A stretch of DNA of 39,943 nt from Myxococcaceae bacterium (GTDB lineage: Bacteria; Myxococcota; Myxococcia; Myxococcales; Myxococcaceae): assembly GCA_019694595.1 (NCBI GenBank), contig JAIBBQ010000036.1, forward strand, positions 1 to 39,943, given 5' to 3'. The notes beneath the pieces were generated by a model. It worked only from the letters and a program-made list of their open reading frames with translations. It was not told the DNA's origin and made no database searches. Within the stretch, counting starts at the first letter, position 1; each line of letters begins with the position of its first letter. Shown one piece after another: positions 14,528 through 22,850 of the stretch. Made by a program: the position numbers and the translations under genes.

Positions 14528-16380
14528 TAACTCTCCGGATTCGTGGAGGACTCTGGGGGGCGGGGCGTTTTCCCCAGCTTTCCCCCATGCGGTGTTCCAC
14601 GTGAAACAGGCCGCAGGGCGTACAGGAGGGCGAGCTCGAGGGCGGCCGGGTCGAGGCCCCTCAGGCGGCGGACGTCACCCACCGTCCGGGGGCCGAGGCG
14701 GGTGAGGGTCTCGCGCGACTCGGCGGACAGCCCGGGCACCTCCGCCCACACCATGTCCTCGGGCAGGGCGACGGCGTCCTCGGTCCGGGAGAGGCGGTCG
14801 CGGGACGCCAAGGCCATGGCCACGTACCCCCGGTACTTCACCTCGGTCTCCACCTCGTCGGCGAGGTCGCCGGGGAGGTCGGGGTGACCGGGCAGGTCGT
14901 GGAGCCGGACGCCAGGCCGCTGCAGCGTCGACTCGAGCCGCGCGGCGGACAGCCAGCCGAGCGCGGCGTCGACCCGGGCGCGGCGGGCGAGGGTGCGCTG
15001 GTGCTCCGCGGCCTTCACCAGCCCGGCGCGGTGGCCGTGCGCGCGCAGCCGCCACTCGGCGTTGCCTTCGCGCAGGGTGAGCCGGTGCTCGCTGCGCGAG
15101 GTGAACATGCGGAAGGGCTCGTCGACGCCGTGGGTGACCAGCTCGTCGAGCAGCACCGCGCCGTGGGCCTCGTGCCGGCCGAGCACCAGCGGCGGCGCGC
15201 CCCGAACCTGCAAGCCCGCGTTGAGCCCCGCGAGGAGCCCCTGGAACGCGGCCTCCTCGTAGCCCGAGGTGCCGTTGAGCTGGCCGGCGAGGAAGAGGCC
15301 GCCCACCGCCTTGCACTCCAGCGTCGGCCGCAGCTGGGTCGGGGGCGCGAAGTCGTACTCCACCGCGTAGCCGAAGCGTTCGACCTCCACCGCCTCCAGC
15401 CCCACGATGGTGCGCAAGAAGCGGAGCTGCACGTCGGCGGGCAGCGAGGTGGAGACGCCCGCCGGGTAGACCAGCGGCGAGTTCGGGCCTTCGGGCTCGA
15501 GGAAGAGCGTGTGCCGCCCCTTCTCGGGGAAGCGCACCACCTTGTCCTCGAGCGACGGGCAGTAGCGCGGCCCCCGGCCGGTGATGGCCCCCTGGAACAG
15601 CGGCGAGCGGTGCAGGTTCTCGCGCAGCACCGCGTGGGTGGCGGCCGAGGTGTGGGTGATGGCGCAGGTGACGGTGGGGGCGGGCAGGGTGGCGGCGTCG
15701 GTGCGCAGGGAGAACGGGCGGCGCGCCTCGGAGGGCTGCGGCGTGCAGCGGGCCCAGTCGATGGAGTCGCGGCGCAGGCGGGGCGGGGTGCCGGTCTTGA
15801 AACGGCCCAGGGTGAGGCCGAGCGCGCGCAGCGAGGCCGACAGGCCGGTGGCCGCGGCGTCGCCCAGCCGGCCGCCGACCGACTGCTCCGCGCCCACGTG
15901 CATCAGCGCCTGCAGGAAGGTGCCGGTGGTGACCACCACTGCGCGGGCCGCGAGCTGCTGGCCGCTGGCGAGCGCCACGCCGGTCACGCGGCCGCCTTCG
16001 CTGAGCAGCGCGGCGACCTCGCCTTCGAGCACGTGGAGCGTGGGCTCGGCCGCGAGCGCCCCCTGCATCGCGCGCGCGTAGGCGTCGCGGTCGCACAGCA
16101 CGCGGGTGGCGCGCACCGCTGGACCGCGCGAGGCGTTGAGCGTCACCTGGTGGGTGCCCGCGAGGTCGGCGGCGCGCGCCATCTCGCCGCCGAGCGCGTC
16201 GAGCTCGCGGACCAGGTGGCCCTTCGCGGTGCCGCCGATGGCCGGGTTGCAGCTCATCACCGCGATGCGCTCGGCCTTCAGCGTCACCGCCACCACGTCG
16301 AGCCCGAGGCGCGCGCAGGCGAGCGCGGCCTCGCAGCCGGCGTGGCCGAGTCCGACGACGATGACGTCTGCGCGGTCCAT
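14527..16380 (-). CDS. mnmG: tRNA U34 carboxymethylaminomethyl modification enzyme MnmG
   Basis: ATG at 16380 starts a 617-residue GidA/MnmG. The FAD-binding GLGHAGCEAA lies at residues 10-19, and other conserved blocks are MSCNPAIGGTAKGHLVRE, ALDGEMAR-type segment and FRMFTSRSEHRLTLR. With MnmE it installs the cmnm5 group on wobble uridine of certain tRNAs. The C-terminus (RPVSRGTPHGG) is encoded by DNA that includes a parS site (14593-14608). The gene order mnmE-mnmG-rsmG-parA-parB is conserved near origins. It ends with TAG overlapping the rsmG start. Confidence 0.96.
   Translation of the reverse strand: MDRADVIVVGLGHAGCEAALACARLGLDVVAVTLKAERIAVMSCNPAIGGTAKGHLVRELDALGGEMARAADLAGTHQVTLNASRGPAVRATRVLCDRDAYARAMQGALAAEPTLHVLEGEVAALLSEGGRVTGVALASGQQLAARAVVVTTGTFLQALMHVGAEQSVGGRLGDAAATGLSASLRALGLTLGRFKTGTPPRLRRDSIDWARCTPQPSEARRPFSLRTDAATLPAPTVTCAITHTSAATHAVLRENLHRSPLFQGAITGRGPRYCPSLEDKVVRFPEKGRHTLFLEPEGPNSPLVYPAGVSTSLPADVQLRFLRTIVGLEAVEVERFGYAVEYDFAPPTQLRPTLECKAVGGLFLAGQLNGTSGYEEAAFQGLLAGLNAGLQVRGAPPLVLGRHEAHGAVLLDELVTHGVDEPFRMFTSRSEHRLTLREGNAEWRLRAHGHRAGLVKAAEHQRTLARRARVDAALGWLSAARLESTLQRPGVRLHDLPGHPDLPGDLADEVETEVKYRGYVAMALASRDRLSRTEDAVALPEDMVWAEVPGLSAESRETLTRLGPRTVGDVRRLRGLDPAALELALLYALRPVSRGTPHGGKLGKTPRPPESSTNPES
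14593..14608. promoter_or_regulatory. parS: parS site 2, inside mnmG
   Basis: TGTTCCACGTGAAACA has one mismatch from a perfect palindrome and matches the general bacterial parS consensus (TGTTTCACGTGAAACA) at 15 of 16 bases. It lies inside the mnmG reading frame, encoding Val-Ser-Arg-Gly-Thr on the minus strand, so it must satisfy both coding and ParB binding. Confidence 0.9.
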
Positions 16381-16421
16381 CGCGCGCGCTTGTAGCCGAT
16401 GCCGCGCGAGGGCTCGATGGG

Positions 16422-16437
16422 CGTTCCACGTGGAACG
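16422..16437. promoter_or_regulatory. parS: parS site 3, end bases changed
   Basis: CGTTCCACGTGGAACG keeps the 14-bp core GTTCCACGTGGAAC but has C/G at the ends instead of T/A. It is intergenic, between the mnmE stop and the mnmG start, so it could also affect mnmG transcription. Binding may be weaker than at site 1. Confidence 0.8.
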
Positions 16438-16494
16438 TCGCCTGCCGGCCGTTTTCTTGCGCGCGGGGTGTTTCCGGGGCAGCGCGGCGAGCCG

Positions 16495-17793
16495 CTACTT
16501 GCCGATGCAGAAGCGCGCGAAGACCTCGTCGAGCACGTCGCGCCCCGCGCCCGTGCCGGTGAGCTCGGCGAGCGCGGCGCTGGCGAGGGCGAGCTCGCCG
16601 GCGACCACCTCCAGAGTGGACAGGCGCTCGGCTTCGGCCGCCGCGCCGAGGTGCGCGCGCAGCTGCTCCAGCGACGCCCGCTGACGGTCGCTCAGGAGCA
16701 CGCCGAGGTCCGCGGTCGGCGCGAGGCGCGCGACGATGGCCCGCCGCAGCGCTTCGAGCCCTTTCCCGTCGTGCTGGTGCACGCGCAGCCCGGGGCCCTC
16801 GGCGTGCAGGTCGGACTTGCTGGCGACGTCGAGGCGGCGCTCGGCCAGGACCTCCGCCTCCCACGGCGCGCGCGCCGCGCCCGCGGGCACCACGCAGACC
16901 GCGAGGGCCGCCTCGTCGAGCGCCGCGCGGCCGCGGGCGATGCCCCGGGCCTCCAGGGCCTGGGCCCCGTCGCGCAGGCCCGCGGTGTCCTTCAGCTGCA
17001 GTCCCAGCCCCTGCCACTCGACCCGGGCCTCGAGCACGTCGCGGGTGGTGCCCGGTGAGGGGTCGACCAGCGCGCGCTCCTCGCCCAGCAGCGCGTTGAA
17101 GAGCGTCGACTTGCCGGCGTTCACCGGGCCGTAGAGCACCACCGCCGGCTCGCGGGACAGGAGCGCGCCCGCGCCGGCGGCGGTGGCGAGCGCCTCGGCG
17201 TCGGCGCGCAGGGCGGCGAGCCTGGGCGCCACCGTCAGCTCGTGGTCCTCGACGTCCTGGGGAAACTCCAGGGCGGCCTCGACCTCCGCGTGGAGCGCGC
17301 GCAGCGCCCGCTCCAGTCCTCCGAGCCTCGACGCGGTGGCGCCGCCGAGCGCGGCGGCGGCGGCCCGCACCGCGCGCTCCGACCGGGCCTCGACCAGCGC
17401 GGCCACGGCCTGGGCGCGGGTGAGGTCGACCTTCCCGTTGACCCAGGCGCGCCGGGTGAACTCGCCCGGGTCCGCCAGCCGCACCGTGGGGTGCTCGAGC
17501 AGCCGCGCCTGGACGAGCGCGAGCAGCCGGGGCGAGCCGTGGAGCTGCAGCTCGACCACCGTCTCGCCGGTGAGCGAGCGCGGGGCGGGGAACACCAGGC
17601 ACAGCCCGTCGTCGAGCGCCGCGCCGTCGGCGGCCACCACGGTGACCCGGTGGGCGAAGCGGGGCGTCGGGGGAGAAGGCAGGCCGCGGGTGATGGCGGC
17701 GACCGCGTCCACCGCCGCGGGGCCGGACAGCCGCACGATGCCCACCGCGCCGGTCGCCGGCCCGGTGGCGATGGCCACGATGGTGGAAGACAC
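16495..17793 (-). CDS. mnmE: tRNA modification GTPase MnmE
   Basis: GTG at 17793 gives 432 residues, slightly shorter than E. coli MnmE (454). The N-terminal tetrahydrofolate-binding domain begins SSTIVAIATGPATGAVGIVRLSG. The G domain shows G1 GPVNAGKST (222-230), TT at 249-250, G3 DTAGL (269-273) and an SKSD in place of NKxD. The C-terminal CIGK holds the essential Cys. With MnmG it makes cmnm5U34 in tRNA. A parS site lies between it and mnmG. A small conserved-looking gene starts just upstream; yidC, rnpA and rpmH, its usual neighbours, are absent here. Confidence 0.96.
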   Translation of the reverse strand: MSSTIVAIATGPATGAVGIVRLSGPAAVDAVAAITRGLPSPPTPRFAHRVTVVAADGAALDDGLCLVFPAPRSLTGETVVELQLHGSPRLLALVQARLLEHPTVRLADPGEFTRRAWVNGKVDLTRAQAVAALVEARSERAVRAAAAALGGATASRLGGLERALRALHAEVEAALEFPQDVEDHELTVAPRLAALRADAEALATAAGAGALLSREPAVVLYGPVNAGKSTLFNALLGEERALVDPSPGTTRDVLEARVEWQGLGLQLKDTAGLRDGAQALEARGIARGRAALDEAALAVCVVPAGAARAPWEAEVLAERRLDVASKSDLHAEGPGLRVHQHDGKGLEALRRAIVARLAPTADLGVLLSDRQRASLEQLRAHLGAAAEAERLSTLEVVAGELALASAALAELTGTGAGRDVLDEVFARFCIGK

Positions 17794-17816
17794 CGGAAAG
17801 AGTCCTTCGGTCTGTT

Positions 17817-18038
17817 TCAGGAGTCGTCGGGCTTGCCGCCCTTGGCGGCCTGCTCGACGCGGGCGCGGTTCTTCTCCAGGAAGGCGTCGACGTCTTCCGC
17901 GCTGACCCCGAGGTCGCGCAGCAGCCCGGGGTAGATGCCCTTGAAGGCGGGCGACTCCAGCGCGTCGCGCAGGGCGAAGCTGGCCTTCACCACCGCGGCG
18001 CCCCACAGCTTCTCTTCCTGCGTCTTGACCTTGGGCAT
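17817..18038 (-). CDS. Small basic helical protein, 73 aa
   Basis: ATG at 18038, stop 23 bp before the mnmE start, so co-transcription with mnmE is likely. The product is helical and charged (MPKVKTQEEKLWG, then GIYPGLLRDLGVSAEDVDAFLEKNRARVE). It has no signal or membrane segment. The DLGVSAEDVDAFLEKNRA portion resembles a short helix-turn-helix but is not a clear match. Family unknown. Its place upstream of mnmE may suggest a translation- or origin-linked role; that is inference. Confidence 0.75.
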   Translation of the reverse strand: MPKVKTQEEKLWGAAVVKASFALRDALESPAFKGIYPGLLRDLGVSAEDVDAFLEKNRARVEQAAKGGKPDDS

Positions 18039-18145
18039 GACGGGCCCGACAAAAGCACGGCCGGGCGGTGCGTGGGCGGCCTTCGGTGGGGGAAGGTGGG
18101 CTCCATGAAGTTGCGCGCTGGTCGCGGCGTTGCTTCGCTTCCCCC

Positions 18146-19798
18146 GTGTCGATCCGCGCCGCCCTGGTCAGCGCACTGTTCGCCGCGGGCTGCGCGTCGG
18201 CCCCGGGGGCGCCTGCGCTGCTCGCCGTCGAGCCTTCGACCGTGCCCACCGAGCGCGCGAGCGAGGTGACGGTGCGTGGCCAGAACCTCTGGCCGGAGGT
18301 CGGCGCCAACCTCGACCGGCCCTCGCGCTCGCAGGTGACGCCGTACTTCTCGTTGCGGCTCGACGACGGCACCGCGCTCGAGCTGCTCGCGTGGGAGAGC
18401 TCGAGCGCCCTGCGCGCGCGCGTGCCCGCAGGGGTCGCGCCCGGCGTGCACGGCCTCACCGTGGAGGACTTCAAGGGCAACACGGCGCAGCTCTCGTCCG
18501 CGCTCACCGTGCTGCCCTGCGCGGTGTGCGGCGAGCCCGACGGCGGCCGCGACGCGGGCCCGGATGCGGGCTCCGACGGAGGGCGCGATGGCGGCCTCGA
18601 TGGCGGGCGTGACGCCGGCGCGGACGGCGGCTTCGACGCCGGCGCGCTCGACGGTGGCGACGGCGGCCTGGCCGACGGTGGCTGCACTCCCACGGTGCCG
18701 GACCTCGACGGCGACGGCTTCGGCACCACGGCGGAGAGCCCGGCCATCGTCTGCCCGGTCCCGCCCGGCCGGGTCACCGTGGGCGGCGACTGCCACGACG
18801 GCGACCCGCTGTCGTTTCCCGGCGCGCCCGAGGTCTGCAACGGCCTCGACGACGACTGCGACGGGGTGGTGGACGACGGCGTCTGCCCGGTGGACGCGGG
18901 CTGGCGGCAGCAGGCGAGCACTGGTGGAGGCGGCTCGGACTGGCTCACCGTCTCTCCCTTCGGCAAGGACCAGGTGTGGATCGGCGGCCGCCAGAACGAC
19001 CTGCGCCTGAAGAACCGCGGCGCCTTCGTGGACCGCTCCTCCGGCTGTGGCAACCGGTGGACCTCCTCGTGGGCCGACCTCAAGACGGGCACCGTGTACC
19101 TGGGCGGCGGCAACCCCGGCACGGGGCACGTCTCGAGCCACCGGCTCGACGCCGGCAGCTGCGACGCCGACTTCCAGGCCTCGGCCGACGTCAGCGGCAT
19201 GGTGGGCTTCGTGCTCGACGCGGGCGTGCTGCTCGCCTCGATGACGGTGGACCGGGTGTCGCTGCGCTGGGTGCCCCCGGCGATGCCAGTCTCCCGTGCG
19301 ACCAATCTGCCGTCGGGCGCCTTCATCCTCGACCTCCACGGGCAGGCGCCGGACTCGGTGCTGGTGGCGGGCGTGGAGCCCGGCAAGTCGCGGCCCAACG
19401 TCTGGAGCCTGCAGGCCGACGCCGGCTGGCGCGACGAGGGCATCGACCAGCTCGCCGGCGTGCCTGACGCCTCGGTCAACGCGGTGTGGACGGCGCCCGG
19501 TGGCGCGGCGTGGGTGGTGGGCGGGCTGGGGCTGGTCCTCGAGCGCAGCGGCGGTACCTGGCGGGTGCTGCCCGCGCCCGGCGACGGCGGCATGACGCTG
19601 CGCTCGGTGGTGGGCTTCTCGCCGGGCCGCGTCCTCACCTGCGACTCGCGCGGGCGGGTGTGGCGCTTCGACGGCACCACCTGGGTGCTGCTCTACGCCC
19701 AGCCGAACGGCAACGCGTGCAACGACCTCGGCGCGCTCGCCGAGGACGACGTGTGGGCGGTGGGCGACAAGGGCTTCGTGGTGCACTGGCCCGACTGA
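18146..19798 (+). CDS. Lipoprotein: IPT-like, Asp-rich, MopE-type metal site and beta-propeller
   Basis: The GTG at 18146 places a lipobox (LFAAGC, Cys16) correctly; a longer frame would put an Arg-rich tail before it. Residues of about 25-120 look like an IPT/TIG fold (LLAVEPSTVPTERASEVTVRG). An Asp/Gly repeat spacer follows (about 130-180), and then a MopE-like putative metal-binding segment: DLDGDGFG, GDCHDGD, NGLDDDCDGVVDD. The rest has propeller-like repeats (WIGGRQND, LLYAQPNGNACNDLGALAEDDVWAVGDKG). Surface lipoproteins of this design are frequent in myxobacteria and may bind Ca or Cu. Its ligand is unknown. Confidence 0.82.
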   Translation: MSIRAALVSALFAAGCASAPGAPALLAVEPSTVPTERASEVTVRGQNLWPEVGANLDRPSRSQVTPYFSLRLDDGTALELLAWESSSALRARVPAGVAPGVHGLTVEDFKGNTAQLSSALTVLPCAVCGEPDGGRDAGPDAGSDGGRDGGLDGGRDAGADGGFDAGALDGGDGGLADGGCTPTVPDLDGDGFGTTAESPAIVCPVPPGRVTVGGDCHDGDPLSFPGAPEVCNGLDDDCDGVVDDGVCPVDAGWRQQASTGGGGSDWLTVSPFGKDQVWIGGRQNDLRLKNRGAFVDRSSGCGNRWTSSWADLKTGTVYLGGGNPGTGHVSSHRLDAGSCDADFQASADVSGMVGFVLDAGVLLASMTVDRVSLRWVPPAMPVSRATNLPSGAFILDLHGQAPDSVLVAGVEPGKSRPNVWSLQADAGWRDEGIDQLAGVPDASVNAVWTAPGGAAWVVGGLGLVLERSGGTWRVLPAPGDGGMTLRSVVGFSPGRVLTCDSRGRVWRFDGTTWVLLYAQPNGNACNDLGALAEDDVWAVGDKGFVVHWPD

Positions 19799-19809
19799 CG
19801 GGCCCCGCG

Positions 19810-20406
19810 TCAGCGCCCGGCGTCGGGCGCGAAGGGCTCGTCGCGCAGCGGGTACTTCACCGCGTCGGGCAGCTGGTAGTGCCACCACTCCATGGGGTTG
19901 CGCTCGAAGCCGGCATCCTCCATCGCGCCGCGGAGCACCGCACGGTGGCGGCGCGAGGCCTCGCTGCCGCCCTGGAAGCCGTGGTGGGCCGCGCGGGTGA
20001 AGGCGTCGAAGGCGGTGGGCATCTCCACCGGTCCGCCGTCGGGGTAGGCGAGCGTCAGGTCCACCGCGGCGCCGCGGTTGTGGTGGCTGCCGGTGGCGGG
20101 GTCGGCCACGAAGCCCACCTTGGGGAAGACCTTCCACATCTCGTACTGCACCGAGCGCGGCCGGTAGCAGTCATAGGTGCGCAGCCGGAAGCCCTGGGCC
20201 GCCACGGTCGCCGCCGCGCGCTGGAGCGCCGCGACCGCGGGCGCGAGCAGCAGGCAGCGCGCGCCAGGCGGGTACACCGCCTTGCCCATGAAGTTGTCGG
20301 GCCGCCCGTAGCGCAGCTCCACCTGGAGGCCGTCGATGGCCTGCGCGGCGTCGACCAGCGGCGGAGGCGCCGCGGCGAGCGCGAGCAGGGCTGCCAGCGG
20401 GCTCAC
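19810..20406 (-). CDS. D-Ala-D-Ala dipeptidase, VanX/DdpX-like
   Basis: GTG at 20406 overlaps the queC stop (GTGA). The 198-residue product has a probable signal peptide ([16 protein letters not shown]). It has Zn-enzyme motifs in the VanX order: YRP with Arg82, S107-x-H109-x2-G112-x-A114-x-D116 and E173-W-W-H176. H109, D116 and H176 would hold Zn, and E173 would be the general base. The enzyme cleaves D-Ala-D-Ala in the periplasm, which can serve as a nutrient or recycle peptidoglycan. No van resistance neighbours are present, so vancomycin resistance should not be assumed. Confidence 0.87.
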   Translation of the reverse strand: MSPLAALLALAAAPPPLVDAAQAIDGLQVELRYGRPDNFMGKAVYPPGARCLLLAPAVAALQRAAATVAAQGFRLRTYDCYRPRSVQYEMWKVFPKVGFVADPATGSHHNRGAAVDLTLAYPDGGPVEMPTAFDAFTRAAHHGFQGGSEASRRHRAVLRGAMEDAGFERNPMEWWHYQLPDAVKYPLRDEPFAPDAGR

Positions 20407-21083
20407 CCGTACCTCGTGGGGTCCTTCACCCCCGCGTCGGCGAAGCCCTTGCGGCGAATGGCGCAGGAGTCGCAGCGGCCACAGGCCAGGCCCGCGGGCG
20501 TGGGGTCGTAGCAGGAATGGGTGAGGCCGTAGTCGAGGCCCGCCTTCACCCCGGCGCGGATGATGTCGGCCTTGGTGAGGCCCGACAGCGGCGCGTGCAC
20601 GGTGAAGCGCGCCCCTTCGACGCCCGCCTTGGTCGCCAGCTGGGCGAGCGCCTCGAAGGCGCGGATGAACTCGGGCCGGCAGTCGGGGTAGCCGCTGTAG
20701 TCGACCGCGTTGACGCCGATGAAGAGGTCCTGCGCTCCCAGGGTCTCCGCCAGCCCCAGCGCGAGCCCGAGGAAGATGGTGTTGCGCGCCGGCACGTAGG
20801 TGACGGGGATTCCGTGCGCCATCGCCTCGGGGGCGCGGTCCTTGGGTACCGCGAGGTCGCTGGTGAGGGCCGAGCCGCCGATGGCGCGCAGGTCCACCGC
20901 CACCTGCCGCACGTCGGTGACGCCGAGCGAGGCGGCGACCGTGCGCGCGCGCTCCAGCTCCACCGCGTGGCGCTGCCCGTAGGCGATGGAGAGCGCGACG
21001 GGCGCGAAGCCCTGCTGCTTCGCGAGCGCGAGGCAGGTGGCGGAGTCGAGCCCGCCCGAGAGCAGCACCACGGCCTTCTTCAC
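20403..21083 (-). CDS. queC: 7-cyano-7-deazaguanine synthase QueC
   Basis: GTG at 21083 begins [16 protein letters not shown], and the PP-loop SGGLDSAT sits at residues 9-16; 45 bases of upstream frame are excluded. It has the ATP-pyrophosphatase core, [10 protein letters not shown] region, [11 protein letters not shown] and a C-terminal Cys cluster ([17 protein letters not shown]) expected to bind Zn. The 226 residues fit the family. QueC converts carboxydeazaguanine to preQ0 in queuosine synthesis. Its start overlaps the upstream lipoprotein stop by 4 bases, and its stop overlaps the VanX-like start. No other queuosine gene is in the window. Confidence 0.93.
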   Translation of the reverse strand: MKKAVVLLSGGLDSATCLALAKQQGFAPVALSIAYGQRHAVELERARTVAASLGVTDVRQVAVDLRAIGGSALTSDLAVPKDRAPEAMAHGIPVTYVPARNTIFLGLALGLAETLGAQDLFIGVNAVDYSGYPDCRPEFIRAFEALAQLATKAGVEGARFTVHAPLSGLTKADIIRAGVKAGLDYGLTHSCYDPTPAGLACGRCDSCAIRRKGFADAGVKDPTRYG

Positions 21084-21661
21084 TGCCGCTCTCCGGTCAG
21101 CTGGTAGCGGAAGGAGCACGCGGTGCACTTCTCGGGGCAGGTCTCGCCGTTGGCCGCGGTGGCGAAGATGACGTCGCTCATCTCCCCGCAGGCGCGCACC
21201 GAATCGAAGCCCTTGTCGGTGGACCCGGGGCCGGTGATGCCTGCGTCATTTGGAGCGGGTACTCCGCCGTCGAGCGGGTTGGGAGGGCATTGGCCGCCCA
21301 GTGCATCGCTCTGCGACTTGGAGAGCAGCGCCACCGTGATGATCTCCTGCACCTGCGTCGCGCACGGCTTGCACTCTTCCAGCGCGGAGTCTGCGGTGTG
21401 GGCGGAGACGAAGACCTGGCCGTCGAAGCCTGCGTCTCGATTCTTTCCCTGTAGGAGCAGGAAGGCGTGCCCGCCGTCCCGGAAGCGGCTCATTGTCCCC
21501 GAGAAGGTGAATGGATCGGTGTTGATGGACAGCTGGCAGGCCACCACCTGGGGCTGCGCCTGGAAGACGTAGGTGCCCATGTTCTCGTCGCCCAGGGGGC
21601 GCACGTCACCGGGACACCCGGCCAGCCACACCACCGCCATCATCGAGAGCCAGACTCGCAT
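21080..21661 (-). CDS. Cys-rich lipoprotein coupled to queC
   Basis: ATG at 21661, preceded by GGTGG, starts a short lipoprotein signal ending VVWLAGC (Cys16). The mature 178-residue part carries CKPC and CPEKCTAC motifs along with other Cys residues. These may form disulfides or bind metal. An Asn/Asp/Pro/Gly-rich segment sits in the middle. The start lies within the 3' end of the upstream toroid-like gene (56-bp out-of-frame overlap), and the stop overlaps the queC start (GTGA). Function unknown. Confidence 0.78.
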   Translation of the reverse strand: MRVWLSMMAVVWLAGCPGDVRPLGDENMGTYVFQAQPQVVACQLSINTDPFTFSGTMSRFRDGGHAFLLLQGKNRDAGFDGQVFVSAHTADSALEECKPCATQVQEIITVALLSKSQSDALGGQCPPNPLDGGVPAPNDAGITGPGSTDKGFDSVRACGEMSDVIFATAANGETCPEKCTACSFRYQLTGERQ

Positions 21662-22760
21662 CGCCACCCACCATACCGGGACATTCGGCCGCGTGCGCCG
21701 CCCACGGCGTCGCGGTGCGCGCGGCGAGCACCGTGGCGTCGCCCACCAGCGGCGCCAGGAGGTAGTTCCGGCCGCCGAAGGGCACGGTGATGCCCGCGGC
21801 CTCCGCGGTGCGCAGGAGCCGCTCGAGCGTCGCGCGGTCGCCCCGGGCCGCGGCGCCGGCCATGGCGAAGCCGGTGCCCGCGGGCGAGAGGCCGAAGACG
21901 AGCGGCCCCGAGTCGACGTCGCCTTCGCCGTCGACGCCGCGGGGGTACTCGCGCCAGGCGGTGGCGCCCAGCGGGAGCTCGACCTCGAAGGCCTGGCGGG
22001 CGAGCGCGTCCTGTTCGCTGGCGACGCGCGGCTCCACCAGGGGCAGGTAGAGCCCGTTCCACGCCGCGCCACTGGCGCGCACGCCGCCTTCGGGCCGGAA
22101 GAGGAAGAGTCCGGTGGCACGGTCCTTCGGCCAGCGGGCGAGCACCGCGCGCGCGACGGGGGCGTCGGCGCCCGCGCAGCGCTCGGCGAGCGCCACCGCG
22201 GCGAGCGAGGCGGCGTTGTCCGGAATCCAGGTGAGGCCGGGGTACGTCTCGATGAGGCCGCTCTCGGCGGCCTGGTGCCGGCGCGCCAGGGCCTCGCCCA
22301 CGCGCTCGAGCGTGGCCCGGTGACGCGTGCCCCCGAGCGCGCACTCCGCGCCGAGCACCAGCCCGAGGTGACCCAGGTAGCCGGCGTGGCCGGCTTCCCC
22401 CGCGAGCGTCTCCAGCGCGTCGTGGCCGTGGGCCCGGGTGTCGAAGGCGCGCGCTTCGGGGGAGAGCGCCCGGTCGGCGAGCTGCTCCACCAGGCGCAAG
22501 GCCTGGTCCCGCGGCAGCGCGTGGCGGAAGACGAGGTTGGTCGCCGCGAGCGCGGTGGCGGAGACCGTCACCAGCCGCCACTCGTCGGAGAAGACGTCGT
22601 CCGGGCCCGCGCCGGGGAGCTGCTCCCGGGCGAAGCGCCGCTCGAGCGCGTGCAGCCGTGCCAGGGCATCGGCGTCGGACGCCGTCACCGCGGACAGCTG
22701 GGCGGCGCGGAGCGCGAGGAGACAGCCAGCGACGACGAGGACCCGGCGGAGGTGGCGCAT
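21606..22760 (-). CDS. Exported alpha/alpha-toroid-like protein
   Basis: ATG at 22760 gives 384 residues with an N-terminal export signal (RRVLVVAGCLLALRAAQLS); VVAGC could also act as a lipobox but the h-region is short. The rest alternates helical Ala/Leu/Arg segments with Gly-rich turns. Recurrent motifs are WIPDNAASLAAVALAER and DSGPLVFGLSPAGTGFAMAGA, which recall alpha/alpha-toroid folds such as the linalool dehydratase/isomerase-like group. Resemblance is by eye. The start codon lies 3 bases after a long hairpin. The 3' end overlaps the next lipoprotein gene. Function not assigned. Confidence 0.75.
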   Translation of the reverse strand: MRHLRRVLVVAGCLLALRAAQLSAVTASDADALARLHALERRFAREQLPGAGPDDVFSDEWRLVTVSATALAATNLVFRHALPRDQALRLVEQLADRALSPEARAFDTRAHGHDALETLAGEAGHAGYLGHLGLVLGAECALGGTRHRATLERVGEALARRHQAAESGLIETYPGLTWIPDNAASLAAVALAERCAGADAPVARAVLARWPKDRATGLFLFRPEGGVRASGAAWNGLYLPLVEPRVASEQDALARQAFEVELPLGATAWREYPRGVDGEGDVDSGPLVFGLSPAGTGFAMAGAAARGDRATLERLLRTAEAAGITVPFGGRNYLLAPLVGDATVLAARTATPWAAHAAECPGMVGGDASLALDDGGGVAGRVSR

Positions 22761-22763
22761 GCA

Positions 22764-22800
22764 GCGATGAAACGCCCGCTTCGAGGGGCGGGTTCATCGC
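22764..22800. promoter_or_regulatory. Long hairpin abutting a start codon
   Basis: GCGATGAA (22764-22771) pairs exactly with TTCATCGC (22793-22800), and inner CGCCC (22773-22777) pairs with GGGCG (22786-22790). On the minus strand only TGC separates it from the ATG at 22760, leaving no exposed ribosome-binding sequence. It could terminate the upstream gene or limit translation. There is no T-run. Confidence 0.55.
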
Positions 22801-22850
22801 GGCCTGGCCAGCGGTCGAAGCGGGGCGCCGAGCGGTCGGCGCTCGGGGGC

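Noticed and set aside
18105-18145. ATG at 18105 as the start of the lipoprotein gene
   Set aside because: It is in another frame, and the GTG at 18146 gives a correct lipobox position.
16495-19680. Single 1061-aa minus-strand open frame through mnmE and the lipoprotein gene
   Set aside because: Only the mnmE part (start 17793) has conserved motifs. The rest is antisense to the lipoprotein at 18146-19798.
19810-20406. Vancomycin resistance locus
   Set aside because: VanX-like enzyme only; VanH, VanA/B, VanR and VanS genes are absent.
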